Shown here: piece by piece, positions 25,135 through 34,347 of the stretch | Position numbering within the stretch: position 1 is the first letter of the stretch | Layout: every line of letters begins with the position of its first letter | NCBI RefSeq assembly: GCF_033193315.1 | Contig: NZ_CP136187.1 | Coordinates: 2,259,501 to 2,323,500, forward strand | Reading direction: 5' to 3' | DNA from: Agathobaculum sp. NTUH-O15-33 | GTDB lineage: Bacteria > Bacillota > Clostridia > Oscillospirales > Butyricicoccaceae | DNA length: 64,000 nucleotides | Notes under the pieces: model-generated | Databases searched by the model: none | What the model was told of the DNA's origin: nothing | Seen by the model: only the letters and a program-made list of their open reading frames with translations | Program-made: the position numbers and the translations under genes

Positions 25135-26598
25135 TCACCCGATTCCTTTCGTATCAAAAATACGCTTTAGCGCAATAGTTTTGGTGTTGCACATTTCGGC
25201 GAGCGTATAGGATACGCCTTCGTGCCCGCCAATGCCGGTCATTTTGCGGCCGCCGAATGCTTGATGGTTGTGGCGGTAGTTCGAGCTACCGTTGATGATG
25301 CACGCTCCCGCTTCCATCCGTCTGGCGACATACAGCGCCTTCTTAATATCATTCGTCATGACCGCGCTTTGCAGACCATAAGGGATGTCATTGGCGATTG
25401 CAAGCGCTTCATCGATTGTGTCAAAGCCGATGACCGGGAACACTGGTCCAAAAATTTCCATATCGTGCGCCACATCCATATCAGTGGTCACCGCGTCCAG
25501 CAGCGTAGGCTCAATGTAGGTGTGCTTGTAGCGATGCCCTCCGCACACACAGAACGCACCCTGTTCGATTGTCTTTTGAATTTGCTGTTCCACCTCGATC
25601 GCGGCCTTTTTGCTGATAACCGGTCCCATGTCGGTATCATAATCGTACAAATCGCCGGTTTTCACCTGCTCAAGCGCGGTTTTTAGCTTCTCGACAAACT
25701 GCGGACGAATGGTGTTCTGCACGATATAACGCTTGCTCGCACAGCAGGTTTGACCTGCGTTGCCTATCCGCCCGGCAACGGTCTCCTGAATAGCAAGGTC
25801 GAGATCACAATCGTCGAAAACAATGAGCGGATCATTGCCTCCCAACTCCATATGGCAGTGGTGCAAATGCTTGGCGCAGTTGGTCATGATCTGTTTGCCC
25901 GCCTGACAGCTGCCGGTTACGCTGACCGCATCTATGTCCGGGTGATCAGTCAGCCAGTTTCCGACTGTTCCTCCGCCGCCCGTCACGATCTGAATCGCGT
26001 TCGGTAGAACGCCGGCCTTCAGCAGCAGCTCGGTAATGTAGATGTTGGCCAGCGGGGTGTCCGATGCAGGCTTGACAATCACTGCGTTGCCCATCAGCAG
26101 CGCAGGTATGGCCTTGAAGCAATAAAGGTTGGTCGGGTAATTGAACGGTACGATGCACGCCACCACGCCAAGCGGCTCATAAAGGGTCAGGATCAAATCG
26201 TCCTTTGTCCCCTCTTCGCATTCACTGGGGATCATATCGCCCGAAAAGTTGCGAGCTTTCTCCGCAAACGCACGGCATATATATGCGCTCACGTGAATAT
26301 CCTCCTCAGCCATGCGGATGGGCTTTCCATTTTCCGTGCACTCAAATTCTACTAACCGTTGGAAATGCTCCGGCTGCTCCAGTAGATCCGCAAAGCGGTA
26401 AACCGTTTGAATTCGTTCATATAGCGGCACAGCCGCCCACTCTTTTGCACCCAACCGTGCGTATGCCACCGCGCGGTCGACATCTGTTTTGGCAGCGGAC
26501 GGCACGCTGTCGATCACCTGCATCGTCGCGGGTGCGATAACATCAAACGTTTTTCCGTCCGCCGAATCGGCTTTTCGACCGCCGATTATCATTTGCAT
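25135..26598 (-). CDS. NAD(P)-dependent aldehyde dehydrogenase
   Basis: A 487-residue ALDH superfamily enzyme. NAD-binding and active-site motifs are in place: VVACIVPFNYPTNLYCFK, VSVTGSCQAGKQIM, catalytic Glu in MELGGNDPLIVFD, catalytic Cys in GNAGQTCCASKRYIV, and EIFGPVFPVIGFD. It is the non-acylating type (Glu and Cys both present), most like lactaldehyde, glycolaldehyde or betaine aldehyde dehydrogenases. ATG 26598 has AAAGGAGG upstream. In this operon it would oxidise a short aldehyde formed by the radical enzyme or the transketolase; inference only. Confidence 0.9.
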   Translation of the reverse strand: MQMIIGGRKADSADGKTFDVIAPATMQVIDSVPSAAKTDVDRAVAYARLGAKEWAAVPLYERIQTVYRFADLLEQPEHFQRLVEFECTENGKPIRMAEEDIHVSAYICRAFAEKARNFSGDMIPSECEEGTKDDLILTLYEPLGVVACIVPFNYPTNLYCFKAIPALLMGNAVIVKPASDTPLANIYITELLLKAGVLPNAIQIVTGGGGTVGNWLTDHPDIDAVSVTGSCQAGKQIMTNCAKHLHHCHMELGGNDPLIVFDDCDLDLAIQETVAGRIGNAGQTCCASKRYIVQNTIRPQFVEKLKTALEQVKTGDLYDYDTDMGPVISKKAAIEVEQQIQKTIEQGAFCVCGGHRYKHTYIEPTLLDAVTTDMDVAHDMEIFGPVFPVIGFDTIDEALAIANDIPYGLQSAVMTNDIKKALYVARRMEAGACIINGSSNYRHNHQAFGGRKMTGIGGHEGVSYTLAEMCNTKTIALKRIFDTKGIG

Positions 26599-26612
26599 AG
26601 GGTCGTCCTCCT

Positions 26613-27503
26613 TTAGCTTAGTGCATTTCGCTGCTTCTCCACAGCAGCCGCAAAACGATTTACTGCTTCGTCCGTTGGCACGGTATTGTTTTTCATGTGA
26701 TAGGTACGTCCAATTTCTTGATATTTAGGTTCCCCATAGCCATGGTAGGGTAAAATATCCACCTTAACCTGCGGGTATGGTTTTAGGAACACTCCAAGCG
26801 CCCTTGCGTTTTCTTCCGAATCGTTATAGTCCGGAATCAGCGGAACACGCACCCATATTGGGGTTTCCCACGCTTGAATCCTTTGAAAATTGGTTAAGAT
26901 CAGCGAATTGTCCACTCCTGTCATTCGGCTGTGCATCTCCGAATCCATATGCTTTAAATCATACAGCACCAGATCCGTATAGGGCAACAACGGTTCTAAA
27001 TCACTCCATTTGCAATAACCACAGGTATCAAGCGCGGTATGAAGATGAGCTTGCTTCAGCTTGCGCAATAATTCCAGCGAAAAAGCCGGCTGCATCGTTG
27101 GTTCTCCACCCGACAGCGTAACGCCGCCGTTATCGCCATAATAAGGTTTATCCCGCAGCGCTTGCTTTACGATTGCGTCAACCTCCATGTCTTCGCCCGC
27201 TATACGGAGCGCGCCAGTGGGACAGGCCCGAGCACAATCGCCGCAAACCACGCATTGCTTGCGATCGATTCGGTGCTGTACCGTTGTGATAAACGAATGA
27301 ACGGCTTGCCTGCAAACCGCTGCGCACCGCCCACAGCCGATACAACTCTGTCCTCGATAGCGCAACTCGGGGGCATACACCTGCGATTCCGGATTGTGAC
27401 ACCATGCGCAATTCAGTGGACAGCCTTTACAGAAAATCGTGGTACGAATGCCCGGCCCATCACCAGTACTGAAACGCTGGATATCAAATATGCGTCCCCT
27501 CAT
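26613..27503 (-). CDS. Glycyl radical enzyme activase (radical SAM)
   Basis: About 296 residues. The radical SAM cluster motif CPLNCAWC follows GDGPGIRTTIFCKG at the N-terminus, and two ferredoxin-type clusters follow: CIGCGRCAAVC and CVVCGDCARAC, so the enzyme belongs to the activases with an inserted bis-[4Fe-4S] domain seen with dehydratase- and decarboxylase-type radical enzymes, not the short PflA. It abstracts a hydrogen from the glycine of its partner. The ATG at 27503 (MRGRIFDIQRFS) is preferred over GTG 27515 because of the GGGGGA site; it overlaps the partner gene by 20 bases, so the pair is tightly coupled. Confidence 0.92.
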   Translation of the reverse strand: MRGRIFDIQRFSTGDGPGIRTTIFCKGCPLNCAWCHNPESQVYAPELRYRGQSCIGCGRCAAVCRQAVHSFITTVQHRIDRKQCVVCGDCARACPTGALRIAGEDMEVDAIVKQALRDKPYYGDNGGVTLSGGEPTMQPAFSLELLRKLKQAHLHTALDTCGYCKWSDLEPLLPYTDLVLYDLKHMDSEMHSRMTGVDNSLILTNFQRIQAWETPIWVRVPLIPDYNDSEENARALGVFLKPYPQVKVDILPYHGYGEPKYQEIGRTYHMKNNTVPTDEAVNRFAAAVEKQRNALS

Positions 27504-29775
27504 GTCTTCCCCCACTTTTTTTCGTACGGTTAATGATCTCTTCCTGTAGATCGGGTGACAAAACCACGAAATAGGCGCTATAACCGGTTACACGAACCAG
27601 CAGATTCCGGTGCATCTCCGGGTTTTGCCGTGCATCCTCCAGCACCTTTTCGTCTGTGATCATAATTTGGATATGAAGGCCGCCCTGCTCAAAATACCCC
27701 TTTATCAGCCGCATTAAATTCTCAGTTCCGATTTCGCCGCGCACTAGTTCAGGCTGGATGCTGAAATTTAGTCCGCCGCCTGCCGTGTACTCGAATGGTA
27801 ACTTTGCCACTGAATTGAGGAATGCGGTGGGTCCGCAGCTGTCAACGCCATAAGTGGGAGACTGATTTTCTGATATGGTATCCCCCGCGCTGCGTCCATC
27901 CGCGGAAGCCGCCGTCACCCGGCCCATATCGATCGCCTGATTCAGCGTATAAATCGTGGGGAACAGTAATCGGTCGTAGCCATCCGGCTCATTGGGAATC
28001 GGTGAATGGCGCGCGACCTCCTGCACAAAATCGTTAGCCAACCGAACGGTAAAACGATCCACATCGTCATTATCGTTTCCAAACTTCGGAAAGGTGCTGT
28101 ACACCTCTTCCTGAAGCTGCTCTTGCCCTTGCCAGTTGCTCTTTAAGATATCGGTAAGCTGAGGAAGCGTCAGCCGTTTTTCCCGAAACACCAGCCGATC
28201 GATCGCATAAAGGGAATCGCCCGCCGTTGCCATGCCGCATGCGTGCACGTTACAGTGCTTATACTGCGTTTTTTTTGTCATATCAACGCCGTTTTCAAGG
28301 CAGTACGGCAGCAATAGCGATTCAAAGGAGAATGTCTTTTTCTCCCTGCAGACCGCATCCGCCCGAGCGGTCACGCCTATCGCCCTTTCCAGCGCGATTT
28401 TGAAATGGGCGTTAACCGCACGGTAGATTGCATCCATATCAGTCAGTTGCTCCAGCGGTGATATTTCCGCGGTCAGTAGCTCGCCTGTCAGCATATCGTG
28501 GCCGTTATTAAGCGTGATCTCCACAAGCTTGGGCATAATATTCCAGATTTCTCGAATCTCATCCTCCATGGAATCCAGATTGATATTGCAACAGCCATAA
28601 TGGGTGAAGCGTTTTGCGTCCGCTTCCGCAACGCCCGCATGCTTGAGCGCTTCCACAACGACCCGGTCATTATAAAACGCCGGGTCGCAACGCCCCTCCT
28701 TAATGATTTCGACCGCGCGACGTAGAAATGCCGGCGACAGATTGTTATGATAATGGACGTACAAGGTCGGCTGGTGTAGTTTTAATTCCGACTGCGCCTC
28801 CAGCATTAACCAGGAAAGTGCATTGATGCGGTCGTTCCCTTGTTCATCCTCTCCCCCAACGTAGATATACTGTACGCTATGGTTGGAAAGCGTACGCTTC
28901 GGATTGTAAAAATAGACGCAGAAACCTATCGTTTCATTAGTTTTGATGAAAAAGCTTTCGATCAGCTCCAGCGCAAACGCCTTCGTAAGTTTCCCATTTG
29001 CAATGTCCCTCTTATAGTAGGGATACATGTATTGGTCAAAGCTGCCAAACGCATAATCGCGTGCGCCGCAAATATTGGAATTGATATTTTGCAGGAACCA
29101 CACCGTTTGAATCGCTTCATAAAAGCTACCGGCTGGATGCATGGGTATACGCTCAAAATTCCTTGCCATTTGCAACAGCTCCGCCCGACGTGCCTGTTCT
29201 GTCTGATCGACTGCCTGCCGTCGTAGCGTCTCGGCTGTGCGCGTCGCGTATCGTTCGATCGCGTCGCAGATTATGATGCCGTTTTCATAAAACTCGCGTT
29301 GTTCCGCATTCAGCAGATCGTTTGACAGTCGTTTGCTCATAAACGCGCGCAATCCGCCAAATCCCTTTTCCAGCACGCTTTCAATGGAATACTTATGATG
29401 TCCGTAAGAGAAAAACCATTCCGGCGCATACCGTTTGACCCATTCCGAGCGATGCAACAGCCCCAGACTTTCAAAGCCGAATCCATCCTGCATGTCAAAT
29501 TGATTGCCCGGTTTTTCGAGAATTTGCTGATATACTTTTTCTTGCGTCACATCGGGTATGATCTCCTTGACCGCACCTACCAATAGTTCATCAGGATGCA
29601 CGACAATCGTGATATGATCCAGCAAATATGCAAACGCATGCGCATATCTGCGGCCCACCGGCTCTTTTTCGTAAATCTGATACGCCTCTTCCAACAGGAT
29701 CGCCCGCTCGTAAAAAAACGCCTCATCCGATGTCTGGAACAGCGCTTGTACCCGTTTTGCTATCCGCTCTGTCAT
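27484..29775 (-). CDS. Glycyl radical enzyme of unknown substrate (PFL-like fold, unusual active site)
   Basis: A 763-residue glycyl radical enzyme. The radical site is G731 in RVTGYSAYF near the C-terminus, followed by LQEEIINRT as usual. The active-site loop reads HYGCCNINLDSMED with C395-C396; known diol dehydratase, choline lyase and related enzymes have GCVEP with a catalytic Glu, which here is Asn. Pyruvate formate-lyase also has two adjacent Cys but in another context (ACCVSP). LELALNNG-type sequence (VEITLNNGHD), ATAGDSLYAID and FPKFGNDNDDVD confirm the family. The substrate is therefore not predictable; neighbours are a ribose-type importer, cupin, aldehyde dehydrogenase and split transketolase. 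ATG 29775 has AAGGAA upstream. Confidence 0.9.
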   Translation of the reverse strand: MTERIAKRVQALFQTSDEAFFYERAILLEEAYQIYEKEPVGRRYAHAFAYLLDHITIVVHPDELLVGAVKEIIPDVTQEKVYQQILEKPGNQFDMQDGFGFESLGLLHRSEWVKRYAPEWFFSYGHHKYSIESVLEKGFGGLRAFMSKRLSNDLLNAEQREFYENGIIICDAIERYATRTAETLRRQAVDQTEQARRAELLQMARNFERIPMHPAGSFYEAIQTVWFLQNINSNICGARDYAFGSFDQYMYPYYKRDIANGKLTKAFALELIESFFIKTNETIGFCVYFYNPKRTLSNHSVQYIYVGGEDEQGNDRINALSWLMLEAQSELKLHQPTLYVHYHNNLSPAFLRRAVEIIKEGRCDPAFYNDRVVVEALKHAGVAEADAKRFTHYGCCNINLDSMEDEIREIWNIMPKLVEITLNNGHDMLTGELLTAEISPLEQLTDMDAIYRAVNAHFKIALERAIGVTARADAVCREKKTFSFESLLLPYCLENGVDMTKKTQYKHCNVHACGMATAGDSLYAIDRLVFREKRLTLPQLTDILKSNWQGQEQLQEEVYSTFPKFGNDNDDVDRFTVRLANDFVQEVARHSPIPNEPDGYDRLLFPTIYTLNQAIDMGRVTAASADGRSAGDTISENQSPTYGVDSCGPTAFLNSVAKLPFEYTAGGGLNFSIQPELVRGEIGTENLMRLIKGYFEQGGLHIQIMITDEKVLEDARQNPEMHRNLLVRVTGYSAYFVVLSPDLQEEIINRTKKSGGRHEGTHI

Positions 29776-29814
29776 TACTATACTTCCTTTGCCGTTTTGC
29801 TTTCTAAAACGCTT

Positions 29815-30267
29815 TTATACAGCCAAAACTGGTTCCGGCAGCTCCATCCGTGGCCCTTCCTGTACCGGTGCTACCACCAGCGCCTCATAATAGTCTGAAT
29901 CCGGCACCGCCACGAAATGCGCTTTGTTTCCTTCGATCTCCACGCAGGTGCCCTCGCGTATACGCACAATCTGTGCGCTATCCAAGTCAGGCGCGCCGTC
30001 TCTCATGTCGCAAAGCAGCATCAGACACGTCCCCTTGATAAAATAAAAGATTTCCTTATCCGGATGCGTTTCGATCATGTGAAACTCCGGAACACAGTGC
30101 CATGCCTTGAGAAAACCGCAGGTGACTTGCGTACTGTCAAGCGTGGAAATTAACGGAAAGGCTGTCCAGTCAAAATACGCTTCCTTATGTGACGGCAATT
30201 CGTCTTTCCTGCAATATCGGATGCCGGAAACCTTTGCTTCCGCCAGCTCCTGAATCCTAATTTCCAT
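29815..30267 (-). CDS. Cupin-domain protein
   Basis: A 150-residue single-domain protein with cupin-like beta pattern: metal-ligand segment EFHMIETHPDKEIFYFIKG (about residues 61-79) and a second motif around GNKAHFVAVPD (about 113-123). Such small cupins act as sugar isomerases, epimerases or lyases, or as binding proteins; ureidoglycolate lyase-like proteins are one related group. ATG 30267 follows GGAGGATTC. It lies between the transporter genes and the radical enzyme, so it may convert the imported sugar, e.g. as an isomerase or mutarotase. Specific function unknown. Confidence 0.65.
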   Translation of the reverse strand: MEIRIQELAEAKVSGIRYCRKDELPSHKEAYFDWTAFPLISTLDSTQVTCGFLKAWHCVPEFHMIETHPDKEIFYFIKGTCLMLLCDMRDGAPDLDSAQIVRIREGTCVEIEGNKAHFVAVPDSDYYEALVVAPVQEGPRMELPEPVLAV

Positions 30268-30282
30268 GAATGAATCCTCCTA

Positions 30283-31794
30283 TCATATTTCAGTCGTTCG
30301 GTTTTTTGTATTGGCAAAAGCTGCTTCCAAAATGTTAGCTTTACTGATTTGAGCCCCGCGCAATTCTCCGCTGATAACGCCTTCATGCATAACGATCACA
30401 CGGTCGCACTCGGTGATCACCTCCTCGATTTCTGAACTGATCACAATCATAGATTTTCCTTGATCGCGCAGCTTTCGCATGATGGTGAATATTTCCGCTT
30501 TCGCACCCACATCGACGCCGCGAGTTGGTTCGTCCATCAAAATAATTTCCGGTGCGCGAGACAGCATGCGTGCGATCAGCGCCTTTTGCTGATTACCGCC
30601 GGAAAGGTTCGTAATACGGTTTTCAATGGTATCTGTTTTTACATGCAGACTATCAGAATACTGCTGCGCCAGCTTCTCCATTTTGCGATGGCTGAGCAGC
30701 CCCAAACGCCCTTTAATCAGCTCCTTTTGGATTATTCCAATATTTTCACGTATGGACATCAACGAAAAAATGCCCCATAGCTTACGATCCTCCGTCACAA
30801 TGCCTATACCGGCGTTAATTGCATCGTTCGCCGACCGAAAGGCACACTCTTTTCCATGTATCCTGACCGAGCCGCTTTTCCGTTTGCGCAAGCCGTAGAT
30901 CGTCTCAATAATCTCTGTACGTCCCGAACCTTGCAGACCATAGAATCCCAGAATTTCGCCTTGGTGCAGCCGAAAGGAGATATGATGAAATATTTTCCCA
31001 TCAGACAAATTGATTGCCTCCAGAACAGCCGGCATCTGTGTGCGATCTTGCCGCGCTACCGTTTCATGCGTTAAATTTTTGCCTGCAATATAATTGACGA
31101 CCGTCTGCATATCCGTTTCTTTCGTCTCCAACGTTGTAATATAGCCGCCGTTTCGCATGACGCTGATACGGTCGGAGATATAGAAAATTTCCTCCAGACG
31201 GTGAGAAATAAACAGAATGGTCACTCCTTGCTGCTTGAGTCGCTTAATATGATCAAACAGCTTGCGTGTCTCATTCTCGGTCAAAGAAGAGGTCGGCTCG
31301 TCTAGAATCAGCACTTTTGCGTTGCTGCTTAGTGCCCGCGCTATTTCAAGCATTTGCATCTGCGCCACGGTCAGTTCCTTTAGCTGCGTATCCGAAGAGA
31401 AATCCAATCCATAGGAACGTAAAATTTCCGCGGCCTGTGCATGCATAGCCTTCCAGTCCAGCCCCGCGCCTTTTCGCAGCTCGCGTCCTAAATAGATATT
31501 ACCTGCCACATCCAGATTTTCACAGAGCATCAACTCCTGAAACACCGTGGAAATTCCTCGCTGCCGCGCCTCAATCGGTGAGGAAAACCGAATTGCTTGT
31601 CCTTCTAGAAAGATTTTCCCCGAATCACCCGCGCGCACACCGCCCAAAATGTTCATAAGCGTCGATTTACCAGCGCCGTTTTCACCCACGATGGCATGCA
31701 CTTCGCCCTTATGAATAGAAAACGAAACATCATCCAGCGCGCGTATACCGCCGTAGCTTTTACATAAATGCTCAAACCGAATCATTTCTTGCAT
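30283..31794 (-). CDS. Ribose-type ABC transporter ATP-binding protein (RbsA family), glycyl radical operon
   Basis: About 503 residues with two fused ABC domains, as in RbsA/MglA/XylG. The first has GENGAGKSTLMNIL, a variant signature and VLILDEPTSSLTENE; the second has the family's degenerate P-loop (GLQGSGRTEII), LSGGNQQKALIARML and IILMDEPTRGVDVGAK. It powers import through the RbsC-type permease encoded just upstream. I place the start at ATG 31794 (MQEMIRFEHL); an in-frame GTG at 31821 directly abuts the permease stop and is possible. Sugar specificity unknown. Confidence 0.92.
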   Translation of the reverse strand: MQEMIRFEHLCKSYGGIRALDDVSFSIHKGEVHAIVGENGAGKSTLMNILGGVRAGDSGKIFLEGQAIRFSSPIEARQRGISTVFQELMLCENLDVAGNIYLGRELRKGAGLDWKAMHAQAAEILRSYGLDFSSDTQLKELTVAQMQMLEIARALSSNAKVLILDEPTSSLTENETRKLFDHIKRLKQQGVTILFISHRLEEIFYISDRISVMRNGGYITTLETKETDMQTVVNYIAGKNLTHETVARQDRTQMPAVLEAINLSDGKIFHHISFRLHQGEILGFYGLQGSGRTEIIETIYGLRKRKSGSVRIHGKECAFRSANDAINAGIGIVTEDRKLWGIFSLMSIRENIGIIQKELIKGRLGLLSHRKMEKLAQQYSDSLHVKTDTIENRITNLSGGNQQKALIARMLSRAPEIILMDEPTRGVDVGAKAEIFTIMRKLRDQGKSMIVISSEIEEVITECDRVIVMHEGVISGELRGAQISKANILEAAFANTKNRTTEI

Positions 31795-31821
31795 GCTTTC
31801 ACCGTCTTTCCATGCGTCCAC

Positions 31822-32799
31822 TCAGCGCTTGCGTTTGGTCGTGATAATATCGAATGCTACTGAACCGATAACTACCAACCCTACCACGATCGTCTGTACG
31901 AACGAAGTTACACCCAACAGCACCAGTCCGTTCTTCAGTACACCCATGATCAGTACGCCTATGACTGTGCCGACAATCGAGCCTTCGCCGCCGGTCGTAC
32001 TCGTACCTCCAATGATAACAGCTGCAATCGCATCAAGCTCCATACCATCGCCCGTTGTTCCCTGTACCGAGCCGAGCCAAGCCAACCCCAGCACCCCCGC
32101 CGCAGCTGCCATGAGACCTTCAAACAGGAATACGATGACCTTGATTTTATCGATATTGACGCCTACCACCTTGGATGCGTTGGCGTTTCCACCTACCGCT
32201 TTTAAGCGAAAGCCAAACACCGTTTTATGTACCAGAAAGTAAGTAATCACCGCTAGCGCCGCAAAACAAATCGCTAGCATAGGGAAAACATCGAGAAGCT
32301 TTCCAACGCCAAAGAAGGTGAATATATCCAGCCCACTCGTTTTTACGGAATTCGCCGTCAATGAAATAACGATACCGCCGGAGATAGTTTGTCCCAAACC
32401 ACGCGCCACGTTTGTCATGCCCAGCGTGGCGATAAAGGACGGCAGCCCCACCTTCGCTACGAGCAAGCCATTTGCAGCGCCCAACAACATACCCACCAAT
32501 AGGCTGATCAGTATCGCAGGGATAAACGGTACACCATTTGTCACGAGCAGCGCACAGGTTACGCCGCTCATAAAATATACCGCGCCAGCGGAAAGGTCGA
32601 TTTCGCCTAAGAGTATGACCAGCGACATGCCCATCGATAAAATACCGGTAAGGGATACCTGCCGCACGATATTGAGGATATTCACCATGCGGGTAAATTT
32701 GGGCGTTATGATGGAAAAGAAAACGATCATAATGATCAGACCGCAAAAGACACCGATTTCGCGTCTTTTACCAATCTTTCTCAAGAAACTAATTGACAT
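31822..32799 (-). CDS. Ribose-type ABC transporter permease (RbsC family), glycyl radical operon
   Basis: A 325-residue permease of the BPD_transp_2 family with 8-10 hydrophobic helices; the motifs GEIDLSAGAVYFMSGV (residues about 68-83), GLPSFIATLGMTNVARGL and VVGVNIDKIKVIVF are typical of RbsC/XylH. ATG 32799 is preceded by AGGAGGACC. It works with the RbsA-type ATPase and the binding lipoprotein. A hairpin in the 84-nt gap separates it from the binding-protein gene. Confidence 0.92.
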   Translation of the reverse strand: MSISFLRKIGKRREIGVFCGLIIMIVFFSIITPKFTRMVNILNIVRQVSLTGILSMGMSLVILLGEIDLSAGAVYFMSGVTCALLVTNGVPFIPAILISLLVGMLLGAANGLLVAKVGLPSFIATLGMTNVARGLGQTISGGIVISLTANSVKTSGLDIFTFFGVGKLLDVFPMLAICFAALAVITYFLVHKTVFGFRLKAVGGNANASKVVGVNIDKIKVIVFLFEGLMAAAAGVLGLAWLGSVQGTTGDGMELDAIAAVIIGGTSTTGGEGSIVGTVIGVLIMGVLKNGLVLLGVTSFVQTIVVGLVVIGSVAFDIITTKRKR

Positions 32800-32828
32800 G
32801 AACGTGGTCCTCCTGATTTTTTAACATT

Positions 32829-32864
32829 GCGGCTTCCCTCCGGCACATGCCGAAAGGAGGCCGC
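32829..32864 (-). terminator. Intercistronic hairpin after the binding-protein gene (glycyl radical operon)
   Basis: A 16-bp GC-rich stem with a few G-T pairs and a 4-base loop, 20 nt past the binding-protein stop; same position as the hairpins at 16.1 and 39.4 kb. Confidence 0.6.
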
Positions 32865-32883
32865 ATGTCGATACTTTCAAAGA

Positions 32884-34041
32884 TTAAAGCACCATCTCTC
32901 CGGCTTCAACCCTTTTAATATAGTCCTCTACACTATCCTTATCCACGACGATCGGCTCCAACGTAACATCTTCAAAAATACTCACATCATAATTAGAGTA
33001 AAACTCTGCAAAAATCTTAGCAGGCATATAACCCTGATTGGTAGGATCTTGGCTGGATAGATAGGTTTCCCATCCGTCACGCACGTTGTAGAGGCTCTCC
33101 TCAAACAACTCATGACCCGCACAGAAGATCGGTTCATCTCCAAAGTTGTTGCCAATATCATTCGATTTTAGATATTTTCCAAACAGATACTGCAAACCGT
33201 TCACGGAATAGGCGCCTACGATATCTGGATTTGCCAGCATCATGTTTTCAATATCCGCATAAACTGCTGCGTCGTCACCGGTCGTGTGAAGCTCAAGGAT
33301 CTCTAAGGTACCCTCCGGGTATTCTGCCACACTGTCTTTTAACGCCTGTGCCCGTTTGATTGGTTCATTGGAAGCAAGATCGCCAAACAGCAAAATCTTG
33401 CCGCCGCCGTATGTATCATTTACCTTTTTCACCAACGGGTCTGTTATGGATTTTGCCACGCTATATACATCCACCCCCACTGTGCAGAGACGGGCCGATG
33501 TGTCTGTCATCGGAGAATTATACCCCACAACTGGAATACCGGCTTCCATCGCTTTGTGTGCCGCCTTAGTAAAAGCGTCTTCATCGATTGCAGCAATGAT
33601 CAGACCGTCCACACCCTTATTGATCATGGAATCAATAATATCCATGCTTTCGGTGGCATCCCATGCCGTGCCGCCCAGTTGGTACGCATTGATACCGTAC
33701 TCGTTTTTTGCATTGGTAATGCCGCTATCCAAAAGCTGTGCAAATGGAATCGAAACGTTCTCAAAAACCGCTACAATTTCCCGATCCTGGATATCCACAT
33801 TCTTATCTACGGAGAATTCATAATCGCCATATGCATATTGGATGGTATTGGCATCATCTGAAATCACTTTTACACCGTCGGGCGCTGATGCAGCAGGCGT
33901 ATTTGTTGTAGCATTCTCCGTCACTGCATCTAGATCCGGATCTGATGTATCCACTGTTTTGTCAGCACCGCACCCCATTAACATCGCAGCAATCACCGCC
34001 GAACAAATTGCAAAAGTCGCCCACTTTTTCGCTGTTTTCAT
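32884..34041 (-). CDS. Sugar-binding lipoprotein (RbsB/Peripla_BP_4 type), glycyl radical operon
   Basis: A 385-residue lipoprotein. Signal peptide MKTAKKWATFAICSAVIAAM with lipobox MLMGC; then a Ser/Thr/Asp-rich spacer to about residue 60 and a Peripla_BP_4 domain (IVAVFENVSIPFAQLLDSGI, INKGVDGLIIAAIDEDAFTKAA, AGIPVVGYNSPM, IVGAYSVNGLQY). It delivers a small sugar or polyol to the RbsAC-type transporter. ATG 34041 has AAAAGGAGG upstream. It is the first gene of the operon. The N-terminal half contains an unusual acidic insertion compared with RbsB, so the ligand may not be a simple pentose. Confidence 0.88.
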   Translation of the reverse strand: MKTAKKWATFAICSAVIAAMLMGCGADKTVDTSDPDLDAVTENATTNTPAASAPDGVKVISDDANTIQYAYGDYEFSVDKNVDIQDREIVAVFENVSIPFAQLLDSGITNAKNEYGINAYQLGGTAWDATESMDIIDSMINKGVDGLIIAAIDEDAFTKAAHKAMEAGIPVVGYNSPMTDTSARLCTVGVDVYSVAKSITDPLVKKVNDTYGGGKILLFGDLASNEPIKRAQALKDSVAEYPEGTLEILELHTTGDDAAVYADIENMMLANPDIVGAYSVNGLQYLFGKYLKSNDIGNNFGDEPIFCAGHELFEESLYNVRDGWETYLSSQDPTNQGYMPAKIFAEFYSNYDVSIFEDVTLEPIVVDKDSVEDYIKRVEAGEMVL

Positions 34042-34088
34042 CTGATTTTCCTCCTTTTTGTGTATCATCACTGCATTTCCTTGGTCTT

Positions 34089-34094
34089 AGTATA
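34089..34094 (-). promoter_or_regulatory. Candidate -10 of the glycyl radical enzyme operon
   Basis: GATTATACT on the minus strand about 48 nt before the first ATG; no good -35 at 17 nt, as expected for an activator-dependent promoter. The 306-base gap 34042-34347 otherwise holds only AT-rich sequence and the divergent promoter. Confidence 0.35.
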
Positions 34095-34267
34095 ATCCCC
34101 AACCAAATATGAAGATACATCAATCCTTTCTTAATTTTGCATTATATTACGATGTTATTGTCATTACGTATCACATCCCACAATTTTTTATCGCATTTTT
34201 GTTCACTATGTTAGAACGCACATATAGTAGCATATATAAACCATGCTGGCAAAGGAATTTATTTACT

Positions 34268-34295
34268 TTGTCAAATATAAATTTTCTGCTATAAT
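34268..34295 (+). promoter_or_regulatory. Promoter of the AraC-family regulator
   Basis: TTGTCA (34268-34273), 16-nt spacer, TATAAT (34290-34295), 52 nt before the ATG at 34348. Confidence 0.6.
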
Positions 34296-34347
34296 GTATT
34301 AATTCCAATATTCGTTGATTGCTTAGTCAGAGGAAACGGTGAATAGA

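Noticed and set aside
27484..29775. Calling this gene pyruvate formate-lyase
   Set aside because: Although both have adjacent active-site cysteines, the loop context, the ferredoxin-insert activase and the gene neighbours differ from PFL.
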